DNA of 7,650 nucleotides from Candidatus Aminicenantota bacterium. Its GTDB lineage: Bacteria > Acidobacteriota > Aminicenantia > UBA2199. Below are positions 6,890-7,650 of this stretch, one piece after another. How positions within the stretch are numbered: position 1 is the first letter of the stretch; each line of letters opens with the position of its first letter. The stretch lies in the NCBI GenBank assembly GCA_023137075.1, contig JAGLQA010000320.1:1-7650 (forward strand). Direction: 5' to 3'. A model generated the notes under the pieces. It saw nothing but the letters and a program-made list of their open reading frames with translations. It was not told where the DNA came from and made no database searches. Made by a program: the position numbers and the translations under genes.

Positions 6890-6901
6890 GAACAAATGTT
6901 C
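6890..6901. promoter_or_regulatory. LexA/DinR-like palindrome (GAAC-N4-GTTC)
   Basis: GAACAAATGTTC has perfect GAACA/TGTTC arms around AA and matches the GAACNNNNGTTC core of the Gram-positive-type SOS box. It lies in the divergent control region, directly upstream of the candidate -35 of the leftward operon. LexA boxes differ between phyla and the host is unknown, so the regulator is unproven. Confidence 0.4.
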
Positions 6902-6940
6902 ACCTCTCAATCTCCGGATACATACGGGGCCGCGTCTCAA

Positions 6941-6961
6941 AATTCTACATTTGGAAGAATT
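6941..6961. promoter_or_regulatory. inverted repeat touching the -35 of the rightward promoter
   Basis: AATTCT (6941-6946) and AGAATT (6956-6961) are perfect 6-bp arms with a 9-nt spacer. The right arm overlaps the first two bases of the TTGACT -35 element, a position that would suit a repressor or activator site. Confidence 0.3.
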
Positions 6962-6988
6962 GACTTTCTTGAACCCATCAGATAATAT
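6960..6988 (+). promoter_or_regulatory. candidate sigma70-type promoter of the EFR1-like gene
   Basis: TTGACT (6960-6965) is one base from the -35 consensus. Possible -10 elements are TAATAT (6983-6988, 17-bp spacing) or GATAAT (6981-6986, 15-bp spacing). Transcription would start near 6993-6996, giving a leader of about 85 nt before ATG 7080. That leader contains a 26-codon frame beginning at ATG 6995 (MKKKDVSEVRALERALFINQ...) with its stop at 7073-7075, 4 nt before the start of the next gene. It has no ribosome binding site. Confidence 0.5.
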
Positions 6989-7079
6989 ATTCTTATGAAA
7001 AAAAAGGACGTCTCCGAAGTTAGAGCGTTAGAGAGAGCTTTGTTTATTAATCAGAAAAAATTCAATTCAAAGTGATAAA

Positions 7080-7650
7080 ATGATTTATAGAAATACAACT
7101 ATTTACTTTATGAGTGGAACCGGTAATTCTTATCGAGTTTCGAAATGGATAGGAAAAATCGCCGAAGAAAAAGGATCAAACACAGAAGTTATATCAGCTA
7201 TGAATAATAAACCTGTTAAGAAGGTAAAACAAGGAAATGATAACTTGCTGGGGATTGTTTTCCCAGCTCACGGTTTTACCATGCCGTGGCACATATTAAA
7301 ATTTGTTTGGCGTTTACCCCGCAGAAAATCAACACATGCATTTTGTATCGCAACAAGAGGTTCGTTCAGATTCGGTCCGGTTTTTATGCCGGGAATGAGT
7401 GGCTCCGGCACATTTATAGTCTCCCTGATATTGATGCTCAAAGGCTATAAGGTACGCGGTGTAATGAGTGTCAATATGCCTTCGAATTGGTTTTTACTGC
7501 ATCCTATCCAGCGTGAAAAAAGTCAAGAATTTATTAGTGTTAGGGCCAACCATAAAGTTAAAGGATTTATTGATAAAATTTTTTTAAAAGGGAAAGTGTG
7601 GTTTACTTTTAATAATCTTTACGAGATAACCGGGGGAATTATTCTTTCAC
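7080..7650 (+). CDS. flavodoxin-domain EFR1-like protein, 3' end outside window
   Basis: The frame runs from ATG 7080 to the window end (190 codons, no stop). The in-frame stop at 7029-7031 and the absence of other start codons after it support ATG 7080, although no strong ribosome binding site is seen. The N-terminus TIYFMSGTGNSYRV is the flavodoxin-like FMN phosphate loop (SGTGNS, residues 12-17). GIVFPAHGFTMPWHILKFV (from ~residue 59) and the glycine-rich segment with a hydrophobic helix around MSGSGTFIVSLILMLKGYKVRG follow the pattern of EFR1-family proteins, in which a flavodoxin domain is followed by a C-terminal pair of [4Fe-4S] clusters. That cluster domain would lie beyond the window, so it is not confirmed. 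Likely role: flavin/iron-sulfur electron transfer in an anaerobic or redox-stress setting. It is divergently transcribed from the TPR-phosphatase operon and shares its control region. Confidence 0.85.
   Translation, partial: MIYRNTTIYFMSGTGNSYRVSKWIGKIAEEKGSNTEVISAMNNKPVKKVKQGNDNLLGIVFPAHGFTMPWHILKFVWRLPRRKSTHAFCIATRGSFRFGPVFMPGMSGSGTFIVSLILMLKGYKVRGVMSVNMPSNWFLLHPIQREKSQEFISVRANHKVKGFIDKIFLKGKVWFTFNNLYEITGGIILS

Noticed and set aside
1..7650. CRISPR array, tRNA or rRNA genes, intact insertion sequence
   Set aside because: No regularly spaced repeats, cloverleaf-like segments, rRNA-like stretches or transposase motifs were seen on either strand.

Overview
The window holds five protein-coding genes in two blocks that look different. 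The left block (1-2657, + strand) has two peptidase genes: the 3' part of a prolyl-oligopeptidase-family (S9) hydrolase, and a complete exported S41 (tricorn/IRBP-type) peptidase. The right block is richer in A+T. It has a two-gene operon on the - strand (6804 down to 2802), consisting of a membrane-anchored TolB-like/TPR protein followed by a zinc-ribbon/SpoIIE-type phosphatase. The 5' part of a flavodoxin-type EFR1-like gene diverges from it on the + strand (7080 to the window end).

The organism is a bacterium. Starts are preceded by Shine-Dalgarno sequences, sigma70-like promoter elements are visible, and RsbU/SpoIIE-type signalling is bacterial. S9 plus S41 peptidases, TolB/TPR membrane proteins and EFR1-type proteins together would suit a proteolytic anaerobe, for example an Aminicenantes/Acidobacteriota-like or Bacteroidota-like lineage. 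This placement is a weak inference from general family knowledge, because the window has no rRNA or marker gene.

Layout: S9 peptidase (partial, 1-1086); a 239-bp gap with a possible promoter and a strong ribosome binding site that places the S41 start at GTG 1326; S41 peptidase (1326-2657); a 144-bp convergent gap; phosphatase (4445-2802, -); TPR protein (6804-4435, -), whose end overlaps the phosphatase start by 11 bp; a 275-bp divergent control region (6805-7079) with a LexA/DinR-like palindrome, other inverted repeats and a promoter for the rightward gene; EFR1-like protein (7080 to the end, partial). No gap exceeds 300 bp. I saw no tRNA, rRNA, CRISPR array or intact mobile element.

The most interesting part is the - strand operon. 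Four successive TFIIB-type zinc-ribbon modules are fused to a catalytically intact SpoIIE/RsbU-type Ser/Thr phosphatase. It is translationally coupled to a three-pass membrane protein with a TolB-like domain and a long TPR array. My reading is a membrane sensor/scaffold paired with a cytoplasmic phosphatase output, possibly metal- or redox-responsive. The pairing is seen in the sequence; the function is inferred.
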